A DNA stretch of 64,000 nt, taken from Toxoplasma gondii ME49 (Eukaryota; Apicomplexa; Conoidasida; Eucoccidiorida; Sarcocystidae). Below are positions 46,301 to 60,100 of this stretch, in pieces (position 1 is the first letter of the stretch; each line of letters begins with the position of its first letter). The stretch covers positions 1,116,001 to 1,180,000 of the forward strand of contig NC_031479.1 of NCBI RefSeq assembly GCF_000006565.2, given 5' to 3'. The notes under the pieces were generated by a model, which did not search any database, was not told the origin of the DNA, and was given only the letters and a program-made list of their open reading frames with translations. A program made the translations under genes and the position numbers.

Positions 46301-47567
46301 ATGGGGGGCGTCATTTTCACTAGGGCGATTATCGGCACACGAAAGGGCAATGCCCCACTTAGTTGTCTCACGAAACGAGACATCGACTCGTGGTCAACAA
46401 GCACCAGTTCTAACAGCGACTTGCCCATCGAGACAAAGTCGGTAAGACCGCTTGTCTGCCACCCAGATGTCGCTTTGAGGCTGTCTCCATAAAAGTCTGT
46501 AGAAGACTTCTGGAAAGTGGGGACTTTTAGTGTTGAGAGCCGACGACGTCCGGTGCCACGAATGGCCCGCGTTCGCTGTTTTTTCCACTTCTGCTGCACT
46601 TCGGTTGAGGGGCCGCACACGCCGGCCACACAGTTTCAGGCTGCAGCTGGCAGTGAATGTTTCTTAGGAGCGGAAAGCGTTTCGAGCTGTTGGGAGCGCA
46701 TTTGGAGTCTCACTCCTCACCCGAAAAGCAGTTTCGCTTTTCCAGAGAGGATCCAAGTTTTGCGGAGATCATGTTGCACAGAGAGTGCGTGCGGGCAAGC
46801 CGATACCGTGACTCTGAAGATTACCAGCGCCTTCTGCACTTCTCGCAAAGTCAGAAGGTAGACTTCCGCCGCGGTTTCCTGTCTTTCCCAAGTAGGCGCT
46901 TCGTGTTTAGGAAAGAAATGCGCTAAAGACACGAGATGGAAAAACGCAAACCCGAACGCGCAAGAACAGCGGAACAGTGCGGACGACTTGTCGCTAGCTG
47001 CGCTGCCTCAGCTGGGTCTTGCGATCAGCGAATCTTTTTTTGCCACGGGCTTTCCTATTCACCAATACAGACGGTTTTTGCTCCGAGAGTTGTGGTACTG
47101 CCTCTGAAAATGACACCTAGAAAAGGGGACGGAACGCCTGAGTGATTCCATCGTCAAAGTTTCCGTTCACCTGTGAAATGCCGTCCAGCGAGTAACTTCG
47201 AGGTAACCCAAGTTTCTCTTCCCAGCCGTTCAGAACCATCAACGCGTTTTTCGCGGGAACACTCGACTCGCTCTTTTCCGTCGAGAATGCTGGAGGGAAG
47301 AGGAAGTTCCCGACGCAGTCCCTTTCGTTCCACACAAAGAACGGCGTCCGTCTGTATTTTTTCGAGCGCTGGTAACGAGCCTTCTGCTTTCCGTGAATTC
47401 TGGCAAGCCCGTTTAGCCGGGCGGGCCTGTCGGCCACGCTCCGCGACCCTTGACTGAAACCCTGCCCTTTTAAAGTCCCATATCCAGTGTACGGCGTTGA
47501 AACTAACCAGCCTCTCTTGCACGCTTTCTTGTGTGTCAATTTTTTGCCTTGGAGTCGTATTCTCCAT
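43380..47567 (-). CDS. Tentative ten-exon gene with helical-repeat-like segments
   Basis: Proposed exons: 47567-47171 (ATG start; donor ACAG|GTGAAC), 46922-46721 (acceptor GTGTCTTTAG; donor GG|GTGAGG), 46640-46600, 46496-46339 (acceptor TCTTCTACAG), 46072-45940, 45793-45726, 45572-45474 (acceptor ACTATATTAG), 44183-44085 (donor CCG|GTACGT), 43714-43642 and 43534-43380 (stop TGA). Phases agree everywhere and give 474 residues. The first exon is Arg/Lys/Glu-rich. The middle has amphipathic helices such as LTDFVSMGKSLLELVLVDHE, LREVQKALVIFRVTV and IRCLFEILHWIERQF, reminiscent of the repeats in the 26762-38938 gene. Exons 1, 2 and 4 are best supported; 3 and 5-9 could be wrong. An alternative reading of the first exon (acceptor at 47648, another frame) fits the next exon less well. 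Function unknown. Confidence 0.42.
44549..44736. repeat. Two-copy tandem repeat, period 100
   Basis: Copies at about 44549-44636 and 44649-44736 share AAG(G/C)TGAAACCTA, CAAGAAAAG/CAAAAAGAT, CGACACCT(C/T)TCA, GAAG(A/G)GGTACAA and CCAGTG(T/C)TTC. It lies in a proposed intron of the 43380-47567 gene. Confidence 0.7.
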
Positions 47568-48142
47568 ATGTGGGCGTCCAAGCTGACGCAGTTGTGCGCT
47601 CCCAGATTCTTTTCAAAACATATGGTCAGAACGCTCGTTCTCTGCTTCTGGAAAAAGTGAAACTTGCAGTTTGAAGGAGCAGATTTAGCGCTCCGTAGTT
47701 CAACCACCTTCCCGTTAGAATTTTTCTATTGGCACTTCGAAACCCTTATTTTGGTGTCAAAGGGCGTGTCTATGCCTGTGCGACTGAACGGACTCTCTCG
47801 TCATTATACGCAGGAAATCGGATTTGAGAAAGATGCCCGATTTCTACTTTCGATTTTCCTCCTTTTTTTCTGACTGTCGTCTAAAGATCGCTCTCAACTC
47901 GCCGTCCGCAGAGTAGGTTTTCAATTTTTTCTTCACTGTCGGCGATTCTTTTCGTGGTGTTTCCCAGCCGTTAGGTTCTTTTTTTCAGACTCGTTGACTC
48001 AGAAGCCCCGTTCAAAATTCCACGGTCGATCCGGCCCGTAGCTGTGCCTTCTTTCCGTGAGCCCAGATCCCAAGGCCTTTGCAGTTTCCCAATCTGACCC
48101 TTTTTCTTCCAGACGTCCGTCTTCGCCCTCGCTGCCGTCAAT
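47568..48142. promoter_or_regulatory. Probable bidirectional promoter region
   Basis: 575 bases between the divergent starts of the minus-strand gene (47567) and the GBP-like gene (48143). It contains T-rich tracts around 47860-48000 and no supportable exon. No canonical element can be assigned. Confidence 0.4.
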
Positions 48143-51100
48143 ATGCACCCGCCCGTGTCGGCGCGACCAGTCTCTCGTGCTCCGGAGCTTTTTGCCTCAG
48201 CTCTCGGCCCTGCTCAGCGAGTCGAGTCTTCTTCTCTGTGTCGCTCGCTTTCTCAGCGCGCCCCAGGGGCCTCGCCTCTGACCCTCAGTGCCGCTGGGGT
48301 CGCCCCGCCGATGAGTCCTGCCTGCTTCGCAGCCGGCGACCTCGCCTCCACGAGTCTTTCGGGTGTGGAACCGAAGGCCCAGAAACCCATTCGGTCTGGC
48401 AGCAAGAACTTCTCGGATCCCTCCAGGAGGCTGCGCAATCCGCTGGAGAAAACGGAGGCCCCCTGGGGGGTTTCCCTCACCCCCCCCGCGCGCGAAGCCG
48501 ACGCCACGACTCTCGAGGCTCGCGCAAATCTTCAGAACCAAGCAGCCAAGCCAGACACTCTTTCGTCTGACGAAGACTTGAACCTCGTGGCGACTGCACC
48601 CAGTTCGAGAAAAGTCTCCACCCACAGAACTGGCCTTGACATGGCGCGGAACGGGTACCGCACCGTGGACCCGTGGGCGTCCTACGATGCGCGTCAGGAC
48701 GAAAACGGCGCAAAATCGGCAATCTTTTCGGGACTCGCCGCGAGTGCCGCCGCCCAGAACGAGCCGCAGAAGACTTGGGGAGCCAAGGGTCAAGCTGCGA
48801 ACCCCGCGCAGGCGGTCACTCGCCTCGTGGGAGAGAAGGACACTGGAGAGTCCGAGTATCCGTACACCGCAAAAGGATCCAACGACTCGTGCAGCACTGC
48901 CACCTCCAACTACCACGAAGCCGCGAGGAGCGGCGGACCCACCTGGGGCAGACTAGCCCTGTCAGATGGCATTCGTTACGCGTCGGCGTATTTGGGGAAA
49001 AGCTTCTCAGGAACCGGACGGGATGCAATACGGGGAGACTCCCAGGCACTCTACGCATCTGCGACTTCCGTAGGCGACGTTTTCTTCAGACCCACAGTCT
49101 CTGCAAATGGCGCCGCACCTGGCGCCGTCCCGGCGCAACCGTACACATCCTACATCTTCGATCCGATGACGCACAACGGGACTTCTGCCTATTCCAAGAT
49201 CTATTCGCAGACCGACCAAACCGGTCTGTTGAGAAGCGCTGAAGGTAAGACACACATGAGAGCGGTGAGAACGAGTCCCCATAGTCACAGCATCGACGCA
49301 ATATTTCTTTTTATGTGTCTAGCTAAGAAAAGAGATCCTCAGAGAAGTGCATCGTTGTCTTTGGGGCCTCGAGCAGTCTGCATGTGCCAAAATAAAGTCC
49401 CTCTCTGTCTTCACGTCTCGGGTGCAGTGAGTCCTTGCATCCTGCCGGCCAACCTGTCATTGAGTCCCTGTCTTCTCCGGCGAGTCCACACCGTGAAGAA
49501 AGCACCTTATTCTCTGTCGAACCGTGAGACCTATCAAACGAGCAGGGCGCACCGGGAAATACCACCGCCAACAGAAGGTCGCCACTCACGAGGAAATAAC
49601 TCTGCAAGACGCCACGCGCTGAAACGACCCTTTTAGCAATCACCGCACCGCCACTTCAAACATGCCTGTCTCCCCTTTTCATCCCAAATGCGGAGTGGTA
49701 CGGGAGAGCGGAAGATCCGCACACGGAGCGTCGATGCGTCGCACCCAAGAGCTACGTCATAAACTTTGATTCACGCCGCCAGTCTGCATGTTTTCCACCA
49801 CGCGAAACTGCATGCGCTTTCGACTCCGAAGAGAGCCGAGGACTGCCTCTTGATGGCGACCTCAGCATCTCTGCACTTCTTTCCTCCGCCACTCATAAGG
49901 TGCTTTTCAGCTCATGCGAAAGCAACATGCTATGAACGAACACTGGAAAGGACGTCGCTCAATTTTGAGTTGGAAAGACTGTGAAACAAACCCAATTCGC
50001 GTTGAGCCCCCTTTTTCGTTGGATGGTGCAGAGAAGACGAACTGCCTTTCTCTGCCATGCACGGACCACGGCACTGCTCTCTCGGGATCTGCATGCACAG
50101 GCGTACACACCATTTTAAGGGTCTTGAGTGACTCAGCTGCACCGACCTAGAAACAATTCAACTGTCTTTGTCGAGTTCTCTGACTTCGTTCCTTCCCTAG
50201 ATGTGGAACTCATCAATTCGAAGGCAGTTCCGGTTCCGGTTCCGGCGGTCTCGGTTTCCCAAGACTTGCTTGCGACGAAGGATGGCGTTTCGCGGTCGGG
50301 AAGCTTCTACCCTCTCCAGACTGCGTCGCTGTCGCTGCCCTCTGAATTTCGCCGTGGTGGTCAGGCAGCGGGACCGGCCACCGGAAGTCTCGACCAAGGC
50401 GCCGTCCTCAGGATTCCGTCGACATCTTCGACTTCTCTCGCACATTCGAGCTCCTCAGAGGTTTTCCAGTCTCAGCAAGGACTGCTGCGGACCGCGCCTC
50501 AAACTCTTCTTTCAAACGAATCGGTGCCTCTCGGTGTACGGACAGTGGGGTCCGGATCCTTCGTCAGCAGCGAGCCAGTTCCCTTCCACATGCAGCCTCA
50601 CTCTCAGCCGTTTGCGGGGTTTTTTCCATCCTCCACAGGGCCGCCTCTGCCTTTTGCCTCGAAAATAAGCTACACCCCGGCGCCGCTCCAGGTCTACAGA
50701 CAGCGACGAGAGAGCGTCGGGGAAGCTGTCCAAAGAGCTTCGCTCCTTCCGGCGGAAGGGCCGAAGCAGGTTTCTTTGACTGACACGCGCAACTCCTCCC
50801 ACACTTGGCTGGCACCCTGCGAGTTGTCGAAAACGCAAGCGCGCCGCCTGTCGCTCCCGACCGGAGCTGCGAGAGCTTCCTGCGAGAGGGGCAGCGACGC
50901 GCAGCGGGTCTTCCCTTCTTGGGCGACCTACACTTCGGTCTCGGGTGTTCTTGGCGAACAACACAGCATGAGCATCCCGCAAGTTTTGGAGACAAGACAT
51001 CCCGCCAGGCAATCTCAAGTGATCTACGGACTCGCAGAAGGCGCCGCGCCGCACCAGCCAGGTCCGACCCCCGCCTACGGCTTCGGCATCGCGCCCAGCC

Positions 51101-54100
51101 GAGGTGTATGTACACCTCCGCTCGTCCCGTCCGTCCCGCTGTACTCCTGCTCGAAGGGGGAGGCGGCTGTCGCGTCTTCGGCTCTTCGGTCGGCTTCCGC
51201 GTACTCCGCAGAGGACCGGAAAAGGTTCGGGCGGGGGGCGTTCTCTCCAGCCTCCGCTCGTGCAGGCGAGAATCCTGAGGCCTCTCCACCCACGAAAGTG
51301 GAAAACCTTCTCCCGCAAAGTGTCGAAGGAGATCTGCAACCTCGAGACCCTTGCCGCCGAGCCGTGAAGAGTAGCGGCGCCAGCAGTCCCTGGTCGGTGG
51401 CTGCGACTTGCAACAGCAGCCGCAGCAGCCGGTATTGGGGAAGTTCAAGAAAGGGTGACGGAGCGTCGCCTGCGAGTTCGCGAGCAAGTTTCCATGTCTC
51501 ACCACTTTCAGGAGGGGTCAGGGAACTGTCTCGAGATCGCTGTAGCGAGGCGCGAGACACGGAGTCGCTTTTCGGTACCGAGGAACGTGAAAGGTCTGTG
51601 GACGCGGTAGGTCGGACGCAGAGGGCCGAGACTCGCGGTGCCTCTTCGGCTTCGATTAGGGTGAAGAGGGGACAAGGCAGCGCTCCCCACCTCCGCTCGA
51701 GGAGTTTGGAGGCTCGCCGCATGCCGGGAGCTGCCGAGAAAATCACCAGAGACGCCACGAGTGTGTGGAAGTCGAGGGAAGGGCCAAACAAAGACTTGTT
51801 GCGAGGCCGCGGAGCCTCCCAAGGTTTCCAGTCGCTCTTTGACGATGCTGTCGCTGCGATCGGCGCCTTTTTTGGACAAGAAGACACTGAAGAGAAGGCG
51901 GGAAAACGCCGAGACGAAGGGGACTGCGATTCGTCGATGAAACCCAGGAGAGAAGACAAGCGCGGACAGGAACAGGGTATCTTTTCTCCACAGAGAATCG
52001 GTTCCTGAGACAAAGAACAGCGACATAGAGGGACTAGGATTCGAGCGACGAGCGATCATTCGTGTTCTCGTGGTCGCCCAATGCCGGGGGTTTGAACAAG
52101 CTGAAAGTGCGACATTGGGGGGAGAGGGAAGAAAAAGGAAATTCATCATTCGGTCTCCGGCATGTCTGAATGGCTCGCGTTAATGCCCGCGATCATGCAC
52201 CGGCGGAAGGACGTTCTTCATGCCTTCATCCTGAAAGCGAGCTTTTTCATTCCCGATTGTCAAATGTGGCGCCTTTGTTACTCTCATTAAAAGGAATTCT
52301 GAACGGAGAATGTCCTGTTACGTTTTCGATGGACATCTTCGTCTCCTCTCGTTCCTCTGCGCTTGCTAGGTATCCGTCCAGTCTGCATGTCACTTTTCTG
52401 TACTTGTCACTTTCGAGCTTTCAGTGTCGCTTTCGAAGATGCACATAACTTTATTGTATCTTTCGAAGTTGTGGTTCTCTGCCCGGTTCTCTTCCTCAGT
52501 TTTCCTTCCCTCTGTTCATGTCTCTTCCGCACATTTGCCTTCCTCTCTCTTTCTCTCTCTTTCAAAATGTGACTCATTCGTCCGCTCAGCTTCCACGTTG
52601 TGTCTACCTGCAGACGGGAACGCTGCCTCGCCGCTCGGAACGACGCGTCCCGGTGCGCCGGTGTATCCTGTGACTCTGGGCTACACAGCGGCTACCTCAG
52701 GATATGGCCAGGCTGTCGGTAAGAACTTTCTCGAGGAAACGAGAAACAACGTAGGGAGAGACTGTTCCCGCCTGTTTGGCGGGCGCCCTTCGAGGGTCTC
52801 TCGGAGAAAGCACACGAACCCAACAAACGCCACCGTTTGACTCCTAGTGTGCCTCGTTCCAGCGAAGAGACCCAAGTCAAATTCTCCTCACGTTTCACCC
52901 TCTGTAGAAATAGTCATATAGAACTTGGGTGTCTGTTTCTCATAGTCGGAGTCACAGTCAGAGTCCTAGGCATTTCAAACTCGACGAGCGCCTTGCGTAG
53001 TTGACTTCTACACTCTCTCTGCCGCAGAGCAACAGGTTCTTCTCCAACGACCAGACGGCAGAGAAAACGACGTAAACCTCCAGCGTCCTTATCAATGAAA
53101 ACTTACGTTCGTGTGCGCTTACATGCATGTGCAGGCCCACAAATATATATATATATATATATGCATATATATGTATATGTATATATATAGATGTAGATGT
53201 GTTTATATGCTTTCTTGGGGAGTCCCTACACATGTCTCTTCTCTGCATGCGTTGAGGAATACCTTTTCGAAATCTTGTGGACGTGTAGACGCTTTTGTGC
53301 CATGCGACTTGCAGTGCGTATCTCTGTCCACCGTGACGGCAGTTCTGGGCCGAAGAGTCCTACGTGCATAGTCGACATAGGATACAGTCCAGAATCAAAC
53401 ACAAAATACACTTCTTCACATGACTCCATAGACTCCTTTATTCACCGTTTCATTTCGCTTTCTTGTCTTCAAACAGTCCTTGTCCATCTGCCATTTCCAC
53501 GGAACGTAGCTCTTTCCCCAGCCCTGCTCCAAGTGTATCGATACCCCGGACAGGTGTTCCGCAGATCTCTCTTCCCCTTGTGGTTTTATCTGTGTGATTG
53601 ATGCATCTCCTCCTTCTCGTGATTGTTTCCTTGTGGTATTACCGTCCCCTTTCTGGTTGGTAGACGTTTCGTTTTTGATTTTCTGCCTTCTGACCGTTTT
53701 CGGCGTCCTCAGGCTCGACGCAGGGCCTGCCTGCGTTTCCCGTCGCGCCGCTAGAGCCTATGTACCTCTCCTGCAACTCCGTGGACTACCGCCCAGCCGT
53801 TAAGCTGTCTCCTGTGCGGAATGTAACGAGCGGGGTTTCTCCCGCTGCGCCCGCCCCTGTCTCCTGGCATGCGCTGTCGTCTCTGCTCGCGTCTGCGCCG
53901 TCTCCGCCAGTGTGTCCACCTGTCTCCGGCGCGCCTGGAGTGCCGCCTCCCTCGCAGCCGACGCGCGACACCCCACCCGCTGCAGTCCACTCCACGGAAG
54001 CCTCTGCGAGCCCGCCACCGTCGCCTGCGGAGCGGCAGCAAGACGACTTGGACAAGAAGGTTCGCCGGAACCTGCGGACTGTCTCCGACGGCCTTGGAGA

Positions 54101-57100
54101 CTCCTCGTGTAGGGCGCTGTCTCCCGCGGGATCGCCGTCAACGCAATCGCGACTCCACCTGTTCTGTGGGGTCGTGGCGAGGCCTATGAAACCCGCAGGA
54201 GGCCTCGGAGCCTCCCCGAGGGACCGGGGGGCGCATCACGCGAGTCTGCAGGCATCGTTCCAGACGGGAGAGCGCAATGCGGTCGGCCTGACCTCGCTCC
54301 TTCTGGAGAAAACTGCGAAGCCGGCGAACCGAACCCGACTCCTGTCGAAGCCACTGCAGCTCGTCCACGTGAACCGCTGGGACGGACGCGAGGTCCTGAC
54401 GATTGATGAGCAGGCGAAGAAGTTCCTCAGCGAGCTGGGAACTCAGCATGTGGCGGTGATCTCGATTTGCGGGGTCACTCAGACCGGAAAGTCCAGCTTC
54501 GCGAACCTTCTTCTCGACGACTCACACATGCTGTCGGCCGGCGGCTTCCCTGTGGGGTCGCCGGCTCTCTGCGGAGACAGGGGCGCCTTCAGAAGTGTCT
54601 CGCCCTGCAACTCGTTCGCGGTGGGAGACCGGCGGGCTCCAGAGGGACTCGGGGCCGAGACGGGGGATGACGAAGACGAGTTCAGAGGCGAAGCTGGAAA
54701 GAAGTTCACGCAGCGCATTCTCAGCGACGGGTGCACCGAAGGCGTCTGGATTCAAGCTGTCTGCGGAGGCAGCAGCGAGGCCGGTGCCGACGGCAGAGAA
54801 GACCTCGTCTACCTTATCCTCGACTTCGAGGGTGTTGGGTGAGGAGAATCAGGGAGAGAAGAAAGAGCAGAAACGTTGACAGAAGAGCGGAGAGACGGGG
54901 CAAGGGTGGCGTGTAGCTGCCTTAAGCAGTCCAGTGGGGTGTGGTGGTGTAATCCTCGAGTGAATCAGTACCTCCGTGTCGGCCGCTGGTCTCCAGTTAC
55001 GAGATGCACGCAACCAAGTTCGCGGTGACTCCTCTCAGTGCGGGATGCTTATTTTTCACATACTGGTATCTGAGTAGTCCAGTGGGGTGGCGAGTACAGC
55101 AGCCAGGAAGAGCTGGACAGAGCGCAAAATGGGGGAGTAAGGGCGGGGAGGGAACGTAGAAGAAGCAGAGATCCAAAGGTCTCGCGTGAGTCCTGCCGAA
55201 GAGAACGTCTAGATGCGCAGATAGATGAGGACACCAAGAGGAGAGAGAGGGAGATGCAACATGCTTCACGTCATATCTGTGCCTGGAGAGTCCTCTGTCT
55301 TCCACGGATCCCCTGAAACGCCAGTTCTGGACCGTGTAGAAGATTTCTGAGACTGTTTTCAGAGACAAGGAGGCTCCAGGCTTCTCCATCGACTCCACTC
55401 GTCTGTATGCGACTCCGCGTCTGAGCACGCGTGTAGAAAGGCGGGGGGCGTGCACACCCGTTTCCAGTTCCGATTTCGACGTCAAACCTTTTCGAATTCC
55501 TCTTTGTTTTCTGCGTTCTCGCAGATGCACCCGAAAGACCGTCGAACACGATCAGCGGCTCTTCACCCTGGCCATGCTCGTATCGCACTACTTGATTTAC
55601 ACGACGCGTGGTGTTCTGGACGCCGACGCAGTCTCGGGTCTCGCGTCCGTCTCCCTCTGGACGCAGCGACTCCTGCAGGGCGGCGGAGACAGATGTCCTG
55701 CCCGAGAGGCCTCGCCGCTCGACACCAGCCGCGCCTCGCCCACGCGAGAAGGTTCGTCGAAACTTTGCAACGGGGATCGGCACTAAGCGACCTAGGTCTG
55801 CGAAAGGGCATCTGCGTGTCAATCACACTTCAGGGGGGAACACAGCTGTACAGCGAGGAAGAGACAGAACGGGAAAAGAAAGGTGATGGCAGAGAACACT
55901 GGAGAAACGCAGAGCGACAGAGAAAGGAAGACACAAGGGAAAGCGAAGGAAAATCGAAAGGGGTGGAAAATGAGTAGACGGACGCCCTGAATTCAGGAGG
56001 AAGTGTAAGGAAGGAACTGGGAACTTGAGGGACGTTTCAGCCTCAGTCTCCAGAGAGGGAGACGTCCGCGAAATGAATGCGCTTGCTTTGCCTAGATCTC
56101 GCCTTCCACTCTGCGTTCGCCATGGATCGAAAACGCGTTTTACGCTTGCTTCTCGACTTCGTGCTTCTCCATCGCCAGGCACTCCCAGAGCCCTCAGAGT
56201 CTCCCTTTGTTGCTCAGGTGCTTCGCCCACAGCGGGTCCGTCTGTACCTTCGGGATGGCGAGCACCGCCGCTGCTATGGATTCTTCAAGACTTCAATTTC
56301 ACGTTGTGCGACGAAGACGGCTATCCCCTGACAGAGACGGACTACCTGGAGGGGATCATGGCGACGGCGTCGCACCCCGCATCTTGCTGCTCTCCCTTCT
56401 CCACTTTCCCCGCGTCGTCCACGGCTCTCAGCCGGACTTGCGCGGAGTTGAATCTGCCGCATGTTCGCATGCTCCGGCAGCAACTGGAGACGCTGTTTGG
56501 CGACCGGACGTGTGTGGGGTTGCCGCACCCGCTGGGAGACTTCGGGCCGGACTTTGGAGACAGTGTGGGGTGCGAGGTACCTTCGCAAGGCTCCAAGTCC
56601 GCGCGCGAGGGCGCGAGTGTCGGGGCCTTCCTGGCGACGCCCCGGCAGTCGGCGGCCTTCGCCTCGTCCTTCCCGTGCCTGGGGAACCGCGCGCGAACCG
56701 CGGAGGGCGTCGGCGAGTCTCGGAGTCCCGGTACCCGGCAGGGCGACGCACAGAGCGCCTTCTCGGCCTCGTCGCCCCCGCCCACGCAAGGCAGGTCGCG
56801 CGGACGCGACGGTCCTGCCCTCGAGACGGTGCCTGTCTCCGAGTTCCAGCCGATTTTCCGCCGGCGGATGCAGCAGACGAAGAACCTCGTTTTCAAGGAG
56901 TGCCGCCTGAAGGTTGCCCAGAGCGTGGCGATCACAGGCCCCGGATTCGTGAAGATTCTTCAGAGAATGATCGACGGCATCAACGGCGGCCAGGTCCCCG
57001 AGAGCGGCTCCGTTGTCGTCGTGGTCCAGCGAGAAGAGTGCCGAAAGTGGAAAGAAAAGTGCGAAGAAGTTTTCGTGAACGACCTCAGAGAGGCCTTCCA

Positions 57101-60100
57101 AAGTCGCTTGCCTCTCGCCAGCAGAGAGCTCCAGGAGGGCTCCCTCGCTCTGCAGAAAAAGGCCCTGGCCCTCTTCAAAATGCACGTCATCGGTGAGAAG
57201 GCAACGTGGCGGGGTGTGGGGTGGCTGAGGGGCGGGAACTCTACAAGAAAGGAAGAGTGCTCTGGGAGCGTTCAGCGGAGGCGAAAGAGAGAAATGGGAG
57301 GGAGGAGTTCGCACAAGCGAGGAAAGAAATAGGAAACTACGCAGCTGGTGGGCGAAGAAGAAGGTGGAAAGATTCTCTCGAGTCGTGAGGGTGCTTGCAA
57401 ATGCGGGGAGCGCGAGACGGAGAAACGAACGAGACGCCATGCTTCGGGAGAGACACAAGCGAGAAAAAGGCGGCCAGGAATCTTCACGTCGGAACTGGAA
57501 GCGGGGCAAGGGAACTGAAAACCGGAGGGGCGACACTCGTCTGCGAAAGGAACAGCAAAAAAATCTGCAGGACGAGGGAAAACAGAAAGACGAAGGTCTA
57601 CGAAGGACCAAGAGGTCTGAGTCTCTGGTGATGTTCTTTTTACATTGGTCATGCATGTCGCCGCATGCCCTTCACTCGCGACGTCTCTTCAAGTAGTCAG
57701 ATCAAACGAGGAGAAGACATTGTTCCATCCACCCTAAACGTCTCTTAGCCCGGGGAGTTGACGACAACGAGGGAATGACAACGAGGGAACGATGGTTGTC
57801 GCGGAGAAGCTACCTTGAAACAAGAGACGGCGCATTTATCTGCATTGCTTCATTGACAGTGAAGAGAAGACGAGTCAGAATGTCTCCAGTGTCTTCCTGT
57901 TCTGTGCAGGAGACGACGATGTCGTTAGAGGCTACAAACAGCAACTGAAAGATCGCCTTCGGAAAATTACAGATCGAGCCATGGACGAGAACGAGGTCAG
58001 AAAGACACCCCCGCTTGTTGTGACAGTTTTCGTCGTCTGTCGAGCTTTTTTCTCTCGGCCGTTCCTTCCTGGAGATATGTCGATTTCCTCTGCCTCGTAC
58101 TCTCGGTTGCCTTTCTGTCAGGGTCAACCTGCTCGGAGGTGACCTCAGTGGGTCCTCTCTGCGTCGAGCACGAGTGTGTGTGTCTCAGCTCTGGTTCCTT
58201 CCGTCTTTGTGGGCTGTCTCAATCCGTTGCTTCTCTGAATTGAGTTGCCGTGTGAGGCCCAAGCTGACAGCCCACAAATCGCTTCACGAGACTTTTCTAT
58301 TTTCTGCTCAAGACTCCAGTTTTGACCGACGGATAAACCAGTTTTTCGTGATTTCTGGTTATCCTACCAGAACTCATGTTCGATTGGAAGCTGCAGTCAT
58401 TGCCGTTGTTGACTTGGTGCTAGCGTAGAACTCATCCGGGTGATCCAGAACTGTGGCCCTCCAAGCGGATAGAAACAGGTTCTGTTCGAGCGTTTACTTG
58501 TCTCCGCGTTCTTCTCCGTTCACTTCCGCGCCTTTATTTCCGCATGTCGCGGGCCTTCTTCTCCTGCGAGAAAAGAGCGTTCGTGTTTCCGGAGACGCTG
58601 AGCCGTTTTCGATCTTTGTTATGCAGAGACACGGAGAGTGGAAAGCAAGGTCCCGCCTGCGCGCTCTCCGCGAGAGGCTGCGCATCGATGAAAAACTGAA
58701 CGAGAGGCTTTACGAGAGCATGACCGAAGTCAACGAAGATGCAGAACGCTTAAAACGAGAGTAAGACAGAGCTGAGGAAAGAAACGGACAGCCCACTCTT
58801 GCCTCAGAGCCTCAGGGAGAAGCAGACAGCGCGCAACGCCACAGCCTGCAGATGCCGTCGCAAGTGCTCTCTGTGCGGGTGTCTCTCTCTGCCCCTGCAA
58901 GAGACAAAGAGTAGACACAGAGGTGGAGTGAATGCGTTGAACTCGATGACTCTCTCTGCACCTGCTAGCGACAAAGAGTAGACACAAAGGTGGATTGCCA
59001 GTTGATGTCACAATGGCCCACAACCGGTGACTTGCTGACGCTGTGTCGCGGTTCCGTTTCCGTGGGGTCTGTCAGGACGAATGTCGGTCACAGAGATTCC
59101 AAGATGTTCTTGTGGTTAACGTCTGTGGCGAGAACAAGAGAGTCATCGCTCTTCTCAGACTTGTCAGACTAAGGGCAATGGGCTCAATGCGCGTTTGTCA
59201 ATACATATACCTGTTACATGGATGATGTCTGTTCGCGTTTCTCTCCCCCTACGTTTGTTGATATGTACTTCCTCTGGAACCTTTTGGGCGAAAGAGAGCG
59301 ATGTCGCATTGTTCGGCGTATGTTTCCTGCCAAGCACAGATACTCAGTTTTCCCCGTTCTCCCCCTTGAGACGTTTACCTGCCTCTTGTGTGTCTCTTTT
59401 CCTTCCTTTGTCAGATTCAACGCAGACATCCGAGGGCCGAGCCACGTGTATCAGCGCGTGATTAACGACCAGATCGACGAGCTTCTCGCGAAAGGCAGCG
59501 AAATTGTTTGCGGGGCGCTTCTCGACCAGAGTCGCCTAGCTGAGGTGCGTGGACACCTCGTCGAAACTTTGTCAATTATTCGTTAGGGTCAGAAGAGCAG
59601 CTTTGTAAAGAGCGTCTTGATGCCAGAAAAAACTCGTGTTCTCTCAAAGAATCTGGACTCTGGAGAAGGTCTTTCCTCTCTGAGGAACGTCCCTTTTTCC
59701 TTTTAAAAAACGCGTCTTTGACAGAACCCTGACGCCGAGACTGGCAAACGTGTGACCTGACCGTCCAGCGTCGCCGGAAAGGAGGCCTCAGTTCGTTTAG
59801 AGCCGTGAGACCACGACAGAAAGGGATGCCTTTCTCGCTTTTCGACGTAAAAGAGCGTCTGCACTTGGCCACCCGACAGAGGGTCGTTCGGAGTCTGAGG
59901 CCGCGGGGCTTGTGGTTCGCCACAGGACTTCGAGGAGGTCGCGGGCCGCCTGACAAGTGCTAGGGTGCCTTGCCTTGACCTTTCAATGTTCTGTTTGCTT
60001 TTCTGCATGCAGAAAACCGTGCATGAGCTCCAGCAGAGGGCCCAGGACGCCGAGATGTCTCTGGAAAAGGCACTCGAACTGGAGCAGCAGCTGCAGCATC

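Noticed and set aside
56274..57656. Minus-strand ORF of 460 codons
   Set aside because: Antisense to the GBP-like exon 56218-57192, whose translation carries family motifs.
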